This document shows positions 1 through 9,042 of a stretch of DNA of 64,000 nt, piece after piece. Under the pieces are notes generated by a model. That model had not been told where the DNA came from. It did not search any database and was given only the letters and a program-made list of their open reading frames with translations. The position numbers were made by a program, and so were the translations under genes. Each line of letters begins with the position of its first letter. Positions within the stretch are counted from its first letter, which is position 1. The DNA is from CAVPDG01 sp963702535 (GTDB lineage Bacteria; Chloroflexota; Anaerolineae; Anaerolineales; UBA4823): the NCBI GenBank assembly GCA_963702535.1, contig CAVPDG010000010.1, positions 1 through 64,000 of the forward strand, written 5' to 3'.

Positions 1-115
1 ATGATGTAATTCGTGGAAACCGTGCTGTTCTGGGTGGCTGTCAACCCTTCACCCACGTTGATGTCGTAATACTGCAACCCGCTGGCGGTCTTTGGTCAAC
101 TGATCGGCAGCCACC

Positions 116-672
116 TCAGTGGGCACGGGCGGCGGGCTCTACCGTCAGCAGCTCAACTTCCATAACGATCTGAGAATTGGGTGGCGCAGTTGCCATAGCC
201 CTGCTCGCCAAAAGCCAGGTTCGCCGGGAGCACTAATTTCGCCTTACCACCGGGCTTCATCAAGCCGACCCCTTCTTCCCAACCAGGCAGAAGCCGGTTC
301 GCACCCCACACGGTGCTGATCGGCTCGCCGATGGTGTAAGTATTCACCAGCTCGGTGCCATCTGTCAGGCTGGCAATATAATGCAGCTTGACGATCTCGC
401 CCACCTTCGGCGTCTCACCACTGCCGGCGCTTTCCTCCAGGTACTGCAAGCCCGTCGAGGTGGTCGTCACGCCGGCAGCACATAAAGAGTGGGAGTTACA
501 GCCGGACCCTCTGGAGCGCTGAGATCGCTGGCAGGAGGCGCGACTTCCGCCACATCCTCATTGAAGGCAATCGTGGGGATGACCGTGCTGGTGGGTTCGG
601 GATGCTGGACTGGCAGGCTGCCAGACCCAGTGCGAACAGAACCAATCCAGCCGCCAGGAATTGCCTGGACAT
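116..672 (-). CDS. FKBP-type peptidyl-prolyl isomerase lipoprotein (frameshifted)
   Basis: Predicted exported peptidyl-prolyl cis-trans isomerase. The start at 672 opens a lipoprotein signal peptide ending in the lipobox LAAC (Cys20). A Pro/Thr/Ala-rich linker and a C-terminal FKBP domain follow, with the landmarks GLQYLEE, GEIVKLHYIASLTDGTELVN, LLPGWEEGVGLMKPGGK and LAFGEQGYG, then APPNSQIVMEVELL in a second frame. Three frame changes (near 590, 475 and 200) are needed to read it through. The first is repaired by one extra C in a CCC run (QSSIPEPTSTV). The reading is coherent on both sides of every break, so assembly indels are likelier than a pseudogene. It acts in the cell envelope on prolyl bonds of exported proteins (family knowledge). 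It lies outside the putative island end at 935-1007. Confidence 0.8.
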
Positions 673-1296
673 TCTCTTGTTATTTTCCACAGAATACTCC
701 TGATTGAAACATGGCAGACCTGAGCCACCTGAACACGATTGCCAGGGCTGCTTTCTACCCGTGCACAAGTCAATTTGTCAAATTCGAGCAAATTTGCCGG
801 GGATATGCCACTAAGTTTACCCCCAAGTGATCTGATTTTGGTTTAGAAAACAATAAGCGTTCTGAATATTCTGGAGTAAGTCAATAGCCCACTTGGGGGG
901 CATCTGATTCTGATATCCATTCGCTCTTGCAAAAGAAAAAAGGCACCTCACAGTACCTTTTCCAGTAGCGGAGCTTCGATTCGAACCAAGGACTTTCGGG
1001 TTATAAGTTCTAATCCTGAAAACGGGGGCTCAGGCTGTGAAACCCATCCAATCCAGCGAACCCGACGATCTATCGTCCACAGAAACCGGATGCCTCAAAA
1101 ATGAATTTCCCTTACCAGCTAACCGCGACATGATGAATCTATTTCGTTTTTCGCCTGCTTTAGCCACACAGCAGCATCCTAAAAAGCGTTCAGGGCGGAT
1201 TAATCCAAAATGAAGGATGTCCGATAGACATTCTCTTTCCCAAGCTGGTCGAGAAGGATAATTTTCGGAGTGGATAACAAAGATGAACGCGAGATG
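673..1296. other. Intergenic region, no gene recognised
   Basis: This 624-base stretch has no open frame with recognisable protein content on either strand. Its one clear structure is the tRNA 3'-half remnant and terminator-like hairpin at 935-1007, annotated separately. The rest (673-934 and 1008-1296) shows nothing I can identify. Confidence 0.6.
935..1007 (-). repeat. Diverged copy of tRNA-fMet 3' half plus terminator (att-like remnant)
   Basis: Bases 966-1007 match 28143-28184, the T arm, acceptor 3' strand and anticodon-loop side of the initiator tRNA gene, at 38 of 42 positions. The adjacent 935-965 matches the tRNA terminator hairpin at 28110-28142, with a loop two bases shorter. Homology stops in the anticodon loop, and no tRNA 5' half is present here. 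Both copies have the same orientation, 27,177 bases apart. A displaced tRNA 3' half at the far end of an inserted segment is the classic geometry of tRNA-targeting integration. The attachment-site interpretation is inference. Confidence 0.75.
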
Positions 1297-2154
1297 CTAT
1301 GGCGACTCGCGCTGCGAGCCATATCTTTGAGCGTATGTCCTGGTGATGATGGCGCCAAATAAAAAGATTTGCGCAAAGAAATAAATCGCAATCAATATGA
1401 CAGCAACCGAGCCAGCCGCCTGGAAAGCGGAGCCGATCCCACCTAGCTTGAAATACAACCCCATCACCGGCCTCCAACAGCCATGAGTAGGGTAGCAACA
1501 ATCGCTCCAAGCCAGACATCCCGCCAGGTAATTTTGACATCTGGCAGCACTTTGTAAACGAATGCATTCGCCAGGATGGCAACGACCAGCAGCGCAAGGA
1601 TATTGAGGATAGAGAGCAGGTTGCTTGCGCCAACGAATTCTTTAACGATGGATCCGAACCAGGCAAACACCACGTTGACCACCGTAGCGAGGATGACCAA
1701 TAACCCTAACGCTATCACCATGATAAATGCAAACAACCGTTGCCGGATGATTGCTATTCTGTTCCCCATCTGTATGAGCGGGACTCCCCAAATTCTATTC
1801 AACACATACTTGAGCTGCAAGAACAACCCCATTGCTGCCAGCAGAAGTGAGATCAGGCTCACTGCGGATATGATCAAGATCCACCTTCATTGGCGGCAGA
1901 AATGGCAGCTACTGAATCCTGGATAAATGATGCTGTTTCCGATCCCAAGACTGCCTCAATGCGAGTGTACAATCGCTCCGTGGCTGCCGCTTCGTTGATA
2001 AAAATCCCCGCGATAAAAAGGCGAGATAAATCACCGCCGCAAAGGAGAACATCCCAAAATATGCCAGCGCTGCCGCCAATTGATTGGGCTTTTCGCTGAT
2101 CCATGCCTGGTAAATTTCTTTAATAAAATTTCTGATCGATGGCGGTTTATTCAT
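1297..2154 (-). CDS. YihY/BrkB family inner-membrane protein (frameshifted)
   Basis: Polytopic membrane protein of the YihY/BrkB family, once misnamed ribonuclease BN; its function is unproven. It opens with MNKPPSIRNFIKEIYQAWI and the family segment PNQLAAALAYFGMFSFAAVIYLA. It continues in other frames through AAATERLYTRIEAVLGSETA, IISAVSLISLLLAAMGLFLQ, KYVLNRIWGVP, several hydrophobic helices, and a final helix ending ITRTYAQRYGSQ before the stop at 1297. Three frame changes (near 2035, 1876 and 1470) break it. An AGGAG lies 7 bases before the ATG. It begins 26 bases after the SulP stop, so it is probably the last gene of an AI-2E/SulP/YihY operon. Confidence 0.8.
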
Positions 2155-2179
2155 CGAGCGGCTCCTTGATCTCTTTCAG

Positions 2180-3860
2180 CTACCCGGCAGCATCCTGCTC
2201 CGATGAGGACTCCGCCAGCCAATCGGTTGCAGCCTTAAGTGCTGTGTTGCCTGCTTCACCGATTGTTTCGGTGGCAGGAAAGATGTTTTCTGGGCCGATA
2301 ATGTTGATCAAACCGGTCCGTTCAAGCTGGTTATGCAGTGCCGGGGAAACGCCCGCCAGGATCAGCTTGCCTGAGTGGCTTTGCAGCGCTTCAGCATAGC
2401 GACGAAATACTTCGTTCACCGTGCTGCCAACATCCTCGTTTCCGCGCAGGAGTAAAATCACAACCGCCCGGGAGGTGCCTTCAACGTCAGGCAAGTTGTT
2501 CTCTAACGTCGAAGCCGCAGCGTAGAAAAGATTGCCGTAAACAAACAGGAAAGTCGCCTTGCCTGATTCCAATTGTTTCGGCGCAGGCCGTTCAACGGGC
2601 CACCCATTCGGCTGGGTCACCCACTCGACAACCTTTATCGTATTTGACTGCTGGAATACGAACAGCAAGATTGAGATCACAACCCCGAGGAGCACAGCAT
2701 ACTGAAGTGGCATGACCAACGTCGAGCCAAAGGTGATCACCATAATGGTGCGGGCAACCGCGTTCGTCTGCCATACTGTCTGGATAGCTTTTACATTGAC
2801 CATTTGAATACCGGCTACGATGACCAGCCCGGCGAGGGCCGGCATGGCGACCAGCTCTACCAGATTGGCAAACAACAAAACCACGATGGCAACCGCAAGA
2901 CCGCCAAATATGTTTGCCCAGCGGGAGCGGGCACCGGCGCTGATGATAAACGCTGTACCTGAGCTGGATCCGCCGGCCGGAATGCCACCAAAGAAGCCGC
3001 CTGCCAGGTTAGCGGCTCCCTGACCCAGAAAATCTCGGGAGACATTCGAAAATTTCCCATCCGGATTAGGGAAGGTCTGGCTGACGCCCGCACCCTGCAC
3101 GATGCCGATGATCCCAATCGAGATCGCAGGCACGATCAGCTTGCCTATGAGCGATAGATCCGGCAATACCGGTTGTGGAAGGGCACGCGGTATATCAGCG
3201 ATGTCTCCCACCAACTTAATGTTTGTCGCAAAAACCTCGTTCAGAATGAGGGCTAAACCTGAGGTCAGCAGGAGAGATAGGATCAGGGAAAACTTGGACA
3301 GCCGTGTTGATCCCAACAAGTAGATCAGGGCGATCGTCAACAGGCCAATAGCCAGAGTTGCCCAATTGATCGATTGTGTTCAGCACCAGGTCAGCTAATT
3401 GAGCAATTTTGCCCGAGTATGAGCTGTAATAACCGGTGAAATCACCAAGCTGACCGATAATGATCAGCACAGCTACACCGGTCATGAAACCGGTCATCAC
3501 CGAAAACGGGATAAAGCGGGTCACCCAGCCCAGGCGCAGCACACCCAGGATAATCTGGAAAACGCCGATCAACAACACCAGGGTCACCAGGACTGTTCCC
3601 CGGTCACTCGACGGATAGGTGGTCAACGTATCACCAGCTGCGACCGCCAGGGCGCTGGTCGTTGAAACGTTCATGAACACTGAACTGGTGAATAGCGCCC
3701 CGACTGGGGTCGCCAGCATCAGCGTGTACAGGCCGAACACAGGGTTGACGGCTGCCAGCATGGCGTGAGCCAATGACTGAGGAATGTTCACCAGGGCAAA
3801 GGTCAGACCAGCCAGCAAGTCGGCAGTCAGATGCTTGTTTTTCGGTTTGCTCGTTTCCAA
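2180..3860 (-). CDS. SulP family anion transporter with STAS-like domain (frameshifted)
   Basis: SulP (SLC26-like) carriers move sulfate, bicarbonate or other anions across the inner membrane. The N-terminal part has TADLLAGLTFALVNIPQSLA and a run of membrane helices including GWVTRFIPFSVMTGFMTGVA. After one frame change near 3340 the rest continues with further helices, GGIPAGGSSSGTAFIISAGA, and a C-terminal STAS-like domain (about the last 130 residues, FVYGNLFYAAASTLENNLPD onward). The start read is a TTG at 3860, 18 bases after the AI-2E stop, so it is probably operonic. The substrate cannot be told from sequence. It is one of three SulP genes in this block. Confidence 0.85.
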
Positions 3861-3878
3861 GGTTTTATTCCCTATGGT

Positions 3879-4982
3879 TTACTCAACATTGTCCTCTGAC
3901 TCATGATCGAGATCGACAGCGCCTTTCACTTTTCCCCACAGGCCTTTTACATGTTGTGCTGCCTCTTGTCTTTCCTCTTTCTTCTCCTCACCCGTGTAGC
4001 GCATCAGCACCGCCAGCATCCGCGTGCCTTCGAAATTCTCCATGATCATCAGCACAAGCAGCGTCATCGGCACCGCTACAATTGCGCCGATGCCTCCCAG
4101 CAAGAAACCCCACACGAATAAGCCAACGAACACAACCACCGGCGATATCTTCAATCCCTGGCCCATGATCTTGGGCTGGATGAAATTCTGTACCCCGCCG
4201 TTGATCAAGATATATCCAAGAAGGACCACCAGCGCAGTCTGCAAGCCGTATTGAACGTAAGCCATCAGCACCGGCGGGATCAGAGCGATTATGAAACCGA
4301 TGGAGGGGATATAGCCCATGAACCAGGCCAGTAATCCCCATAGCACGGCATAATCCACACCCAGATACAACAAGAAGACCGTATCCCCCAGCCCTACCAG
4401 GAAGTTGATGCCGGTCAGGATGGACATGTAGCGGCGGATGTCCTGTGTAAGGTGGGAGATCCGCCCAATCATGGGAGCATTCGGGTCCAACCCCAGGCGC
4501 ACCGCTCCGGGCAATGCCATTGCCGCGCTGATCATGAAGAAAAAGATCACCAGGGCAAAACCAAACTGGACCAACAAGTCCAGGGTGGTCGATATCACCC
4601 CTTGAGCAATTGGTCCGAGCTGGATGGTTAGCTCGGTAGTCGATGTGGTTGTCTCTACCCCGCTATCCACAGCCGCTTGCTGGGTCGCCTCTGCCATGTA
4701 GGTAGGCAGCTCTACCGATAGCTTGGTAATCGAGAAGAAAACGGTCAGGATAACCAGGCTAAGCAGCAGGACCACCACCAGGATGGTCAGTACCAGCGCC
4801 AGCCAGCCCGGCAGCCCTCGCCGGGTGAGCTTGCCAGGGATGGGCAATACGGTGATCGTGATCACCAGCGCCAGCAAGATTGGATTGATCACCGAAGCCA
4901 GACCGCGGATCCCAAAAAGGATCACGAACAGGCTGGCTGCCCCAACCAGGTAAATAACCAAACGGCCGGATCGATCATTCAT
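3879..4982 (-). CDS. AI-2E family transporter
   Basis: Intact 367-residue membrane protein of the AI-2E (TqsA/YdiK/PerM) superfamily, whose members are exporters of varied substrates; a link to autoinducer-2 is shown only for some. Visible features are N-terminal helices (ASVINPILLALVITITVLPI), a periplasmic segment at about residues 95-130, and the C-terminal helix set with YIPSIGFIIALIPPVLMA, LINGGVQNFIQPKIMGQGLK and GFLLGGIGAIVAVPM, all characteristic of the family. The tail is charged and soluble (EEKKEERQEAAQH). A GGAG lies just before the ATG at 4982. It is probably the first gene of the AI-2E/SulP/YihY operon. Confidence 0.88.
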   Translation of the reverse strand: MNDRSGRLVIYLVGAASLFVILFGIRGLASVINPILLALVITITVLPIPGKLTRRGLPGWLALVLTILVVVLLLSLVILTVFFSITKLSVELPTYMAEATQQAAVDSGVETTTSTTELTIQLGPIAQGVISTTLDLLVQFGFALVIFFFMISAAMALPGAVRLGLDPNAPMIGRISHLTQDIRRYMSILTGINFLVGLGDTVFLLYLGVDYAVLWGLLAWFMGYIPSIGFIIALIPPVLMAYVQYGLQTALVVLLGYILINGGVQNFIQPKIMGQGLKISPVVVFVGLFVWGFLLGGIGAIVAVPMTLLVLMIMENFEGTRMLAVLMRYTGEEKKEERQEAAQHVKGLWGKVKGAVDLDHESEDNVE

Positions 4983-5079
4983 GAGTGACCTCCAGATTAG
5001 GTTGCACCTTTCCGCGGGTACGCCGCACGCCTACAGCGCCACATCGGCAGTCGATCAGTCGTTGGACAGGTGTTGGTTC

Positions 5080-6471
5080 TCAAGGCGTCTCTTGCAACTT
5101 CATTGTCAATGCTTCACTGGCGCGATGGATGAGCTGGCGATCCTGCTCAATCAATTCACCAGCCTGACTTTCCGCCTGGATCAGGCTTACCTGGTGCAGC
5201 AGTTCCTGACGCACCTTAAGGGAGTTCTTTACCTTAGGCGAGCCCGCCTCATGGCTAATGGCATCGATCACCTCCAACATGTGCTGCAGGACGCTGGCAT
5301 TGTCGCAACTGCAATGGCGCAGCATATCGAATGCACTGCTGAACAGCCCTTCGAAGGTAACCGGCTCAAAAATCAGGCACAGCCTGCCATCCTGACAGTA
5401 AAAATGAGGGTCTTTCTCACCCTGCCGAATGAATAATGCCAGGCCTTCGCCGATATAATCCAGGCAGGTCATGGCTGTGAAAGGGTCATTGATCGCCGGA
5501 GACATAGCTCGTACGGCCATTTCGACCAGCTGGTTGACCGCGTAAGCGACGTCCTGGGTAGGGGTGCGTACATTTCCAATCTGGAAGGCCTGGCGGATTT
5601 GTCTCTCCAGCTCCTTATCAATTGAGCGCAACTCCGCCAGTTCTTGGCGGGGACCGGCGGGCCAGACCATGGCAACCGCCACATCACGCCGGACAAAATA
5701 CCCCGGTTTGTGCAGCAAGCGGATGACCAGATTCTTTTCTTTTGCCAGGTCAAACATGGCATCTGGATCGATGTACTGGATGTAACCGGTCTCTCTCACC
5801 CGCACCGCATAGCCATCTGTCTCTACCAGAGAGTCGGGGATGGCTTCAAATCTGCCCTTATGCTCTTCCCCGCTGCGGACCTCATCCGGGATCTCCGCGA
5901 GAACTACATCCCGCAGCTCCGCCCCCGCCACCGCGGCTATATTGGGGGCTTGCAGCATCGTGCTGACATGCTGGACCAGCAAGATCAGGGAGGCAAAGGT
6001 TGCCAGCATCAAGAACAATCCAACCGTGGCAGTAAGTTGAGGTCCTTCTGGCTCTACATCGGCGGGAGGGATGGAAAGGGCAGCTGCCAAACAATAGACA
6101 AAGGTAGCCACAAACATACCCAGGACGAACTGGGTGGTGCGATCGCCCAGGAAGACGCGCAGCAAGCGAGAGCCGTACTGCGCTGCTACCGTTGATAGCG
6201 GCAGAGTGAGCAGCGTGAAGACCACCCCGGCGGTCGCCAGGATAGTACCAGCCATACTCACCAACATTGTGCGGATTTCACCTGGAGTACCCGAGAGGAT
6301 GAGACGGCTGTTCTGCAAGGTTTCATTGGGGATGAGACCATCTACCCAATACATCACCCAGGCCAGCAGGATCGCTCCCAGGGACATGACCACGGGGGCG
6401 AACCAGAAGCTCACCTTCAGGCGATCCCATTTGTAACGGGCTGCGGCTCTTCTGGTAGCGCGGGTTCTCAT
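5080..6471 (-). CDS. DUF2254 family membrane protein
   Basis: Membrane protein of about 463 residues matching the DUF2254 family; function unknown. Two helices near the N terminus (FWFAPVVMSLGAILLAWVMY and a following one) precede the family segment RTMLVSMAGTILATAGVVFT with SRLLRVFLGDRTTQFVLGMF. Two more helices follow. The long cytoplasmic C-terminal part carries GYIQYIDPDAMFDLA, AMSPAINDPFTAMTCLDYIG and MLRHCSCDNASVLQHMLEVI. I chose the ATG at 6471, which has GGAG about 8 bases upstream, over an upstream in-frame ATG at 6531. It follows the K+ channel and a small gene with short spacers, suggesting one transcript. Confidence 0.82.
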   Translation of the reverse strand: MRTRATRRAAARYKWDRLKVSFWFAPVVMSLGAILLAWVMYWVDGLIPNETLQNSRLILSGTPGEIRTMLVSMAGTILATAGVVFTLLTLPLSTVAAQYGSRLLRVFLGDRTTQFVLGMFVATFVYCLAAALSIPPADVEPEGPQLTATVGLFLMLATFASLILLVQHVSTMLQAPNIAAVAGAELRDVVLAEIPDEVRSGEEHKGRFEAIPDSLVETDGYAVRVRETGYIQYIDPDAMFDLAKEKNLVIRLLHKPGYFVRRDVAVAMVWPAGPRQELAELRSIDKELERQIRQAFQIGNVRTPTQDVAYAVNQLVEMAVRAMSPAINDPFTAMTCLDYIGEGLALFIRQGEKDPHFYCQDGRLCLIFEPVTFEGLFSSAFDMLRHCSCDNASVLQHMLEVIDAISHEAGSPKVKNSLKVRQELLHQVSLIQAESQAGELIEQDRQLIHRASEALTMKLQETP

Positions 6472-6493
6472 AGGACACTCCTCAAGCAATGCA

Positions 6494-6622
6494 CTATTCC
6501 GTCTCCACAGGCTCGGTCGTTTCCGACTCACCCGACAATGGAGTCAGCAACAAGATAGCACCGATGGTCCCACTGTAAAGGATCCCATTACCGTCATTAT
6601 GGGGCTGTTGCTGCAGGTCCAC
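6494..6622 (-). CDS. Small hypothetical protein, one hydrophobic segment
   Basis: A 42-residue frame starting at GTG (6622), with AGGA about 10 bases upstream. It encodes a Gln/Asn-rich start, a short hydrophobic stretch (GTIGAILLLTPLSG) and an acidic tail (ESETTEPVETE). It fits exactly between the K+ channel stop (17 bases upstream) and the DUF2254 start (23 bases downstream), all on the minus strand. That spacing is the main support. I recognise no family. Confidence 0.4.
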   Translation of the reverse strand: MDLQQQPHNDGNGILYSGTIGAILLLTPLSGESETTEPVETE

Positions 6623-6638
6623 ATTTAGATCTTCCTAA

Positions 6639-7459
6639 TTATTTTGTACCGCCTCCGGCCCCTATTTTCTCCAGCATTTGATGCAAGACAGCCAGCTCAT
6701 CCTTGATAGTCTGGAGCTCTTCTTCGACCGTGGGTACAGGTGCTGCCGCCGGGGTCTCCTCCTTTCCTCCGGGGGCGATCCCCCGACCAGCAGGCTGGCG
6801 AGAATACTTGCCAGGGCGCCTATGATGCCGACGCCGGCGATCATGATGAACACAGCGGTAATACGACCCCCCGTAGTGACTGGATAGTAGTCGCCATAAC
6901 CCACCGTGGTGATCGTCACCATCGAATACCATAACGCCTCCGCTCCGGTAGTGATCTTCGCATCCGGCGACTGGCTTTCGAACTGGAGCACGAACACGCC
7001 GGCAACGGTCAGGACTATCATAGCCAACAGGATCGTAATAAACATGGCATACCGGCTGCGGTTCTCGAGGACATCTTTCACCAGAGCCTTTTTGTTTTCA
7101 CCGCGCAGCAGGCGCATGATCCGCGCCAGCCGGCTCAAGCGGGCCAGGCGGAAGAGGCCAGCAAATTTGCCGACATTCGTTAGAAGCCCTAATGAGGGGA
7201 TCGAGCCGAGCAGGTCAAGCCAGCCGCGTTCTTTGATAAAGTAATCGGATTTCTTGGATGCCCCGCGTAGGTTGAGGTAGAAATCGATGAGGAAAATGAC
7301 ACAGATCACGTTGTCATAAACGGAGAGCAAATGGAGGGTTGGCTCCGATATGGGCAGCAGCATGACCACCATCACTGCCAGAGAAAGGACGGTGAGGACG
7401 AGGATAAAGATATTGTAAGCATTGCTCGGTTTGCGGAGTTTAGGCGCTACCTGTGCCAT
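6639..7459 (-). CDS. Voltage-sensor potassium channel (frameshifted C terminus)
   Basis: Six-helix Kv-type channel subunit. S1-S3 occupy about residues 13-95. The S4 voltage sensor is at about 101-120, with an Arg every third or fourth position (LFRLARLSRLARIMRLLRG). The pore has the K+ selectivity filter TTVGYGD at 184-190, followed by S6. A single frame change in G-rich sequence near 6780 leads into the tail PAAAPVPTVEEELQTIKDEL and a short coiled coil (LAVLHQMLEKI), likely for subunit assembly, ending at 6639. Such channels set membrane potential (family knowledge). It heads a tight run with the 42-residue gene and the DUF2254 gene. Confidence 0.88.
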
Positions 7460-7688
7460 GAGAATCCTCGTTTATGCCTGCGCATAGCGTGGCGCAGTAT
7501 AGCGCAGCGCTTTGCCCTTGCTGTGCGCTCGTCCAAGCGCAACACATGGGTTTGGGGTGGGATGGGTATTGTGGTTAATTCTGGCAGGCTTACTTCAAGA
7601 ATAACTCCGGACATGTTAGCTCCATATAGAATCCATGGATTAGCGATTAGATCACTATTAAATCACTGATTGAGTTTCGCACGTTCGC

Positions 7689-8173
7689 TTAAGAATACAC
7701 CACGTGAGTATTCGAAAGCTTATCGTGCCAGCCTTCATGCTTGCGGTCGAGGAAAATCGAGATAAACCCCAAGAAAAGTGGGATTGCCGAAACCCAGTAA
7801 CCGAGATAACGAAGAAGTGCCCGGCCCACCGATAGGGGCCTGCCGTCCTGGCGCGTGACGCGCAAGCCTAATAACGCCTTCCCGGGCGTATACCCAACTA
7901 AAGTCCAGAAGAATACGAAATAGATGAGTACCATCAAAAAGAGGACGGGTGAGATTAAGCCGATAAACTGCCCGATCTGGTCTTCCACGCCAAGCAAGGA
8001 TTTTATGAAATCAAGGATTTGTTTAATTCGAAAAAAACGTAATACGAGAAAAATGACCACTCCAGACATCAGACCCAGAAGGTTAACAGGAAGATGTCAA
8101 GCATGAAAGCCATCAGACGGCTGAAGAAGCCAGCAGGCTTTGCGCTGCCTGTATTAAAGGGTTGTTTGTCCAT
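7689..8173 (-). CDS. RDD family membrane protein (frameshifted)
   Basis: RDD-domain membrane protein; the family is linked to ion or compatible-solute transport in a few cases but mostly uncharacterised. From ATG 8173 it reads MDKQPFNTGSAKPAGFFSRL with the first helix (LMAFMLDIFLLTFW). One frame change near 8070 leads to SGVVIFLVLRFF, a second helix and the conserved GYTPGKALLGLRVTRQDGRP. It ends with KHEGWHDKLSNTHVVYS, the usual WHDKL..T.VV ending. It follows the 8200-8946 gene by 26 bases and is probably cotranscribed with it. Confidence 0.85.
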
Positions 8174-8199
8174 GCTATCAAGCTCCCGGGTGTCGTAGG

Positions 8200-8946
8200 T
8201 CAAGCGTTTGAGCCGGAGGAAGGCGGATTGGGCTTCTGCCGCCTCAGAAGATTATCGATCACATGATCCAGCGAGCTATCGACCGCCGCGGTGCGCCCGC
8301 GGACTTCAGTCAATGCATCACTCCCCACCTCGGCGCTTGTTTCTACGATCATCTCCCGCATTTTCGACCTTTCCACCAGATAAACCAGCAGCTCTTCTAC
8401 CATTTCTTCATTAAGCTCCTGGCGGACCAGGAGGCGGCTGGAACGCGCTTTGGCGCGACCGGTCTCTTCAAGGGGAGTAACCACAGCTTCCCAACGCCTC
8501 CCAAGGGCATGGTAGCGCCGCCGCACGGGACGCAGAACTCGGCTGTGTGTGATTGGCTTTGCTATCTTGGAGACTAATGAGGTGGCGCGCCCTGCGACAT
8601 GAACCGTAGTGGATGCGCCCTTGCTCACGGTATGCGCTGTTTCAACCAAGAGCCCGAAGACTGTATAGAGCAGCGGGCTTCCGCCCGTACCTTCCAGCTC
8701 GGATACTGCCGCGCCTTTCTCCCGCTCCCTATTCTGAATGGTCACCAGCCACGTTTTCAGGCGATAACGGAGCTCATCGTTTACCTCGAGCGCAGCCCCT
8801 ACCAGCAGGCGCAAGGCAGTCTGATAATCCTCCGCAGTGAACTCGATTTCCCCGTATGTGGGGCGGCGGGGTTGGGGTGCTGGCAGAGCCAGGGTCAGGT
8901 CAACACCTCTAATAATGTAATCCTCCTTCTGATCTTTGTTATCCAT
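8200..8946 (-). CDS. Conserved hypothetical protein upstream of RDD gene
   Basis: A protein of about 248 residues, not recognised as a named domain. It has an acidic N-terminal half (EIEFTAEDYQTALRLLVGAA), a central hydrophobic or amphipathic segment (LLYTVFGLLVETAHTVSKGA), then a basic region (RPVRRRYHALGRRWEAVV). The C-terminal helix-rich part (NEEMVEELLVYLVERSKMRE) ends near VDSSLDHVIDNLLRRQK. The start at 8946 is chosen because GGAG lies 6 bases before it; two further ATG codons at 8949 and 8952 overlap that site. The short gap to the RDD gene suggests they work together. Confidence 0.7.
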   Translation of the reverse strand: MDNKDQKEDYIIRGVDLTLALPAPQPRRPTYGEIEFTAEDYQTALRLLVGAALEVNDELRYRLKTWLVTIQNREREKGAAVSELEGTGGSPLLYTVFGLLVETAHTVSKGASTTVHVAGRATSLVSKIAKPITHSRVLRPVRRRYHALGRRWEAVVTPLEETGRAKARSSRLLVRQELNEEMVEELLVYLVERSKMREMIVETSAEVGSDALTEVRGRTAAVDSSLDHVIDNLLRRQKPNPPSSGSNA

Positions 8947-9042
8947 CATCATCTCCTGATCTCTCCATATCTCGGACCACACCCCAACAGCCAGACAATC
9001 CGGTATGAGCCCACCATTATTTGAGTATCCATCCCGTGAATT

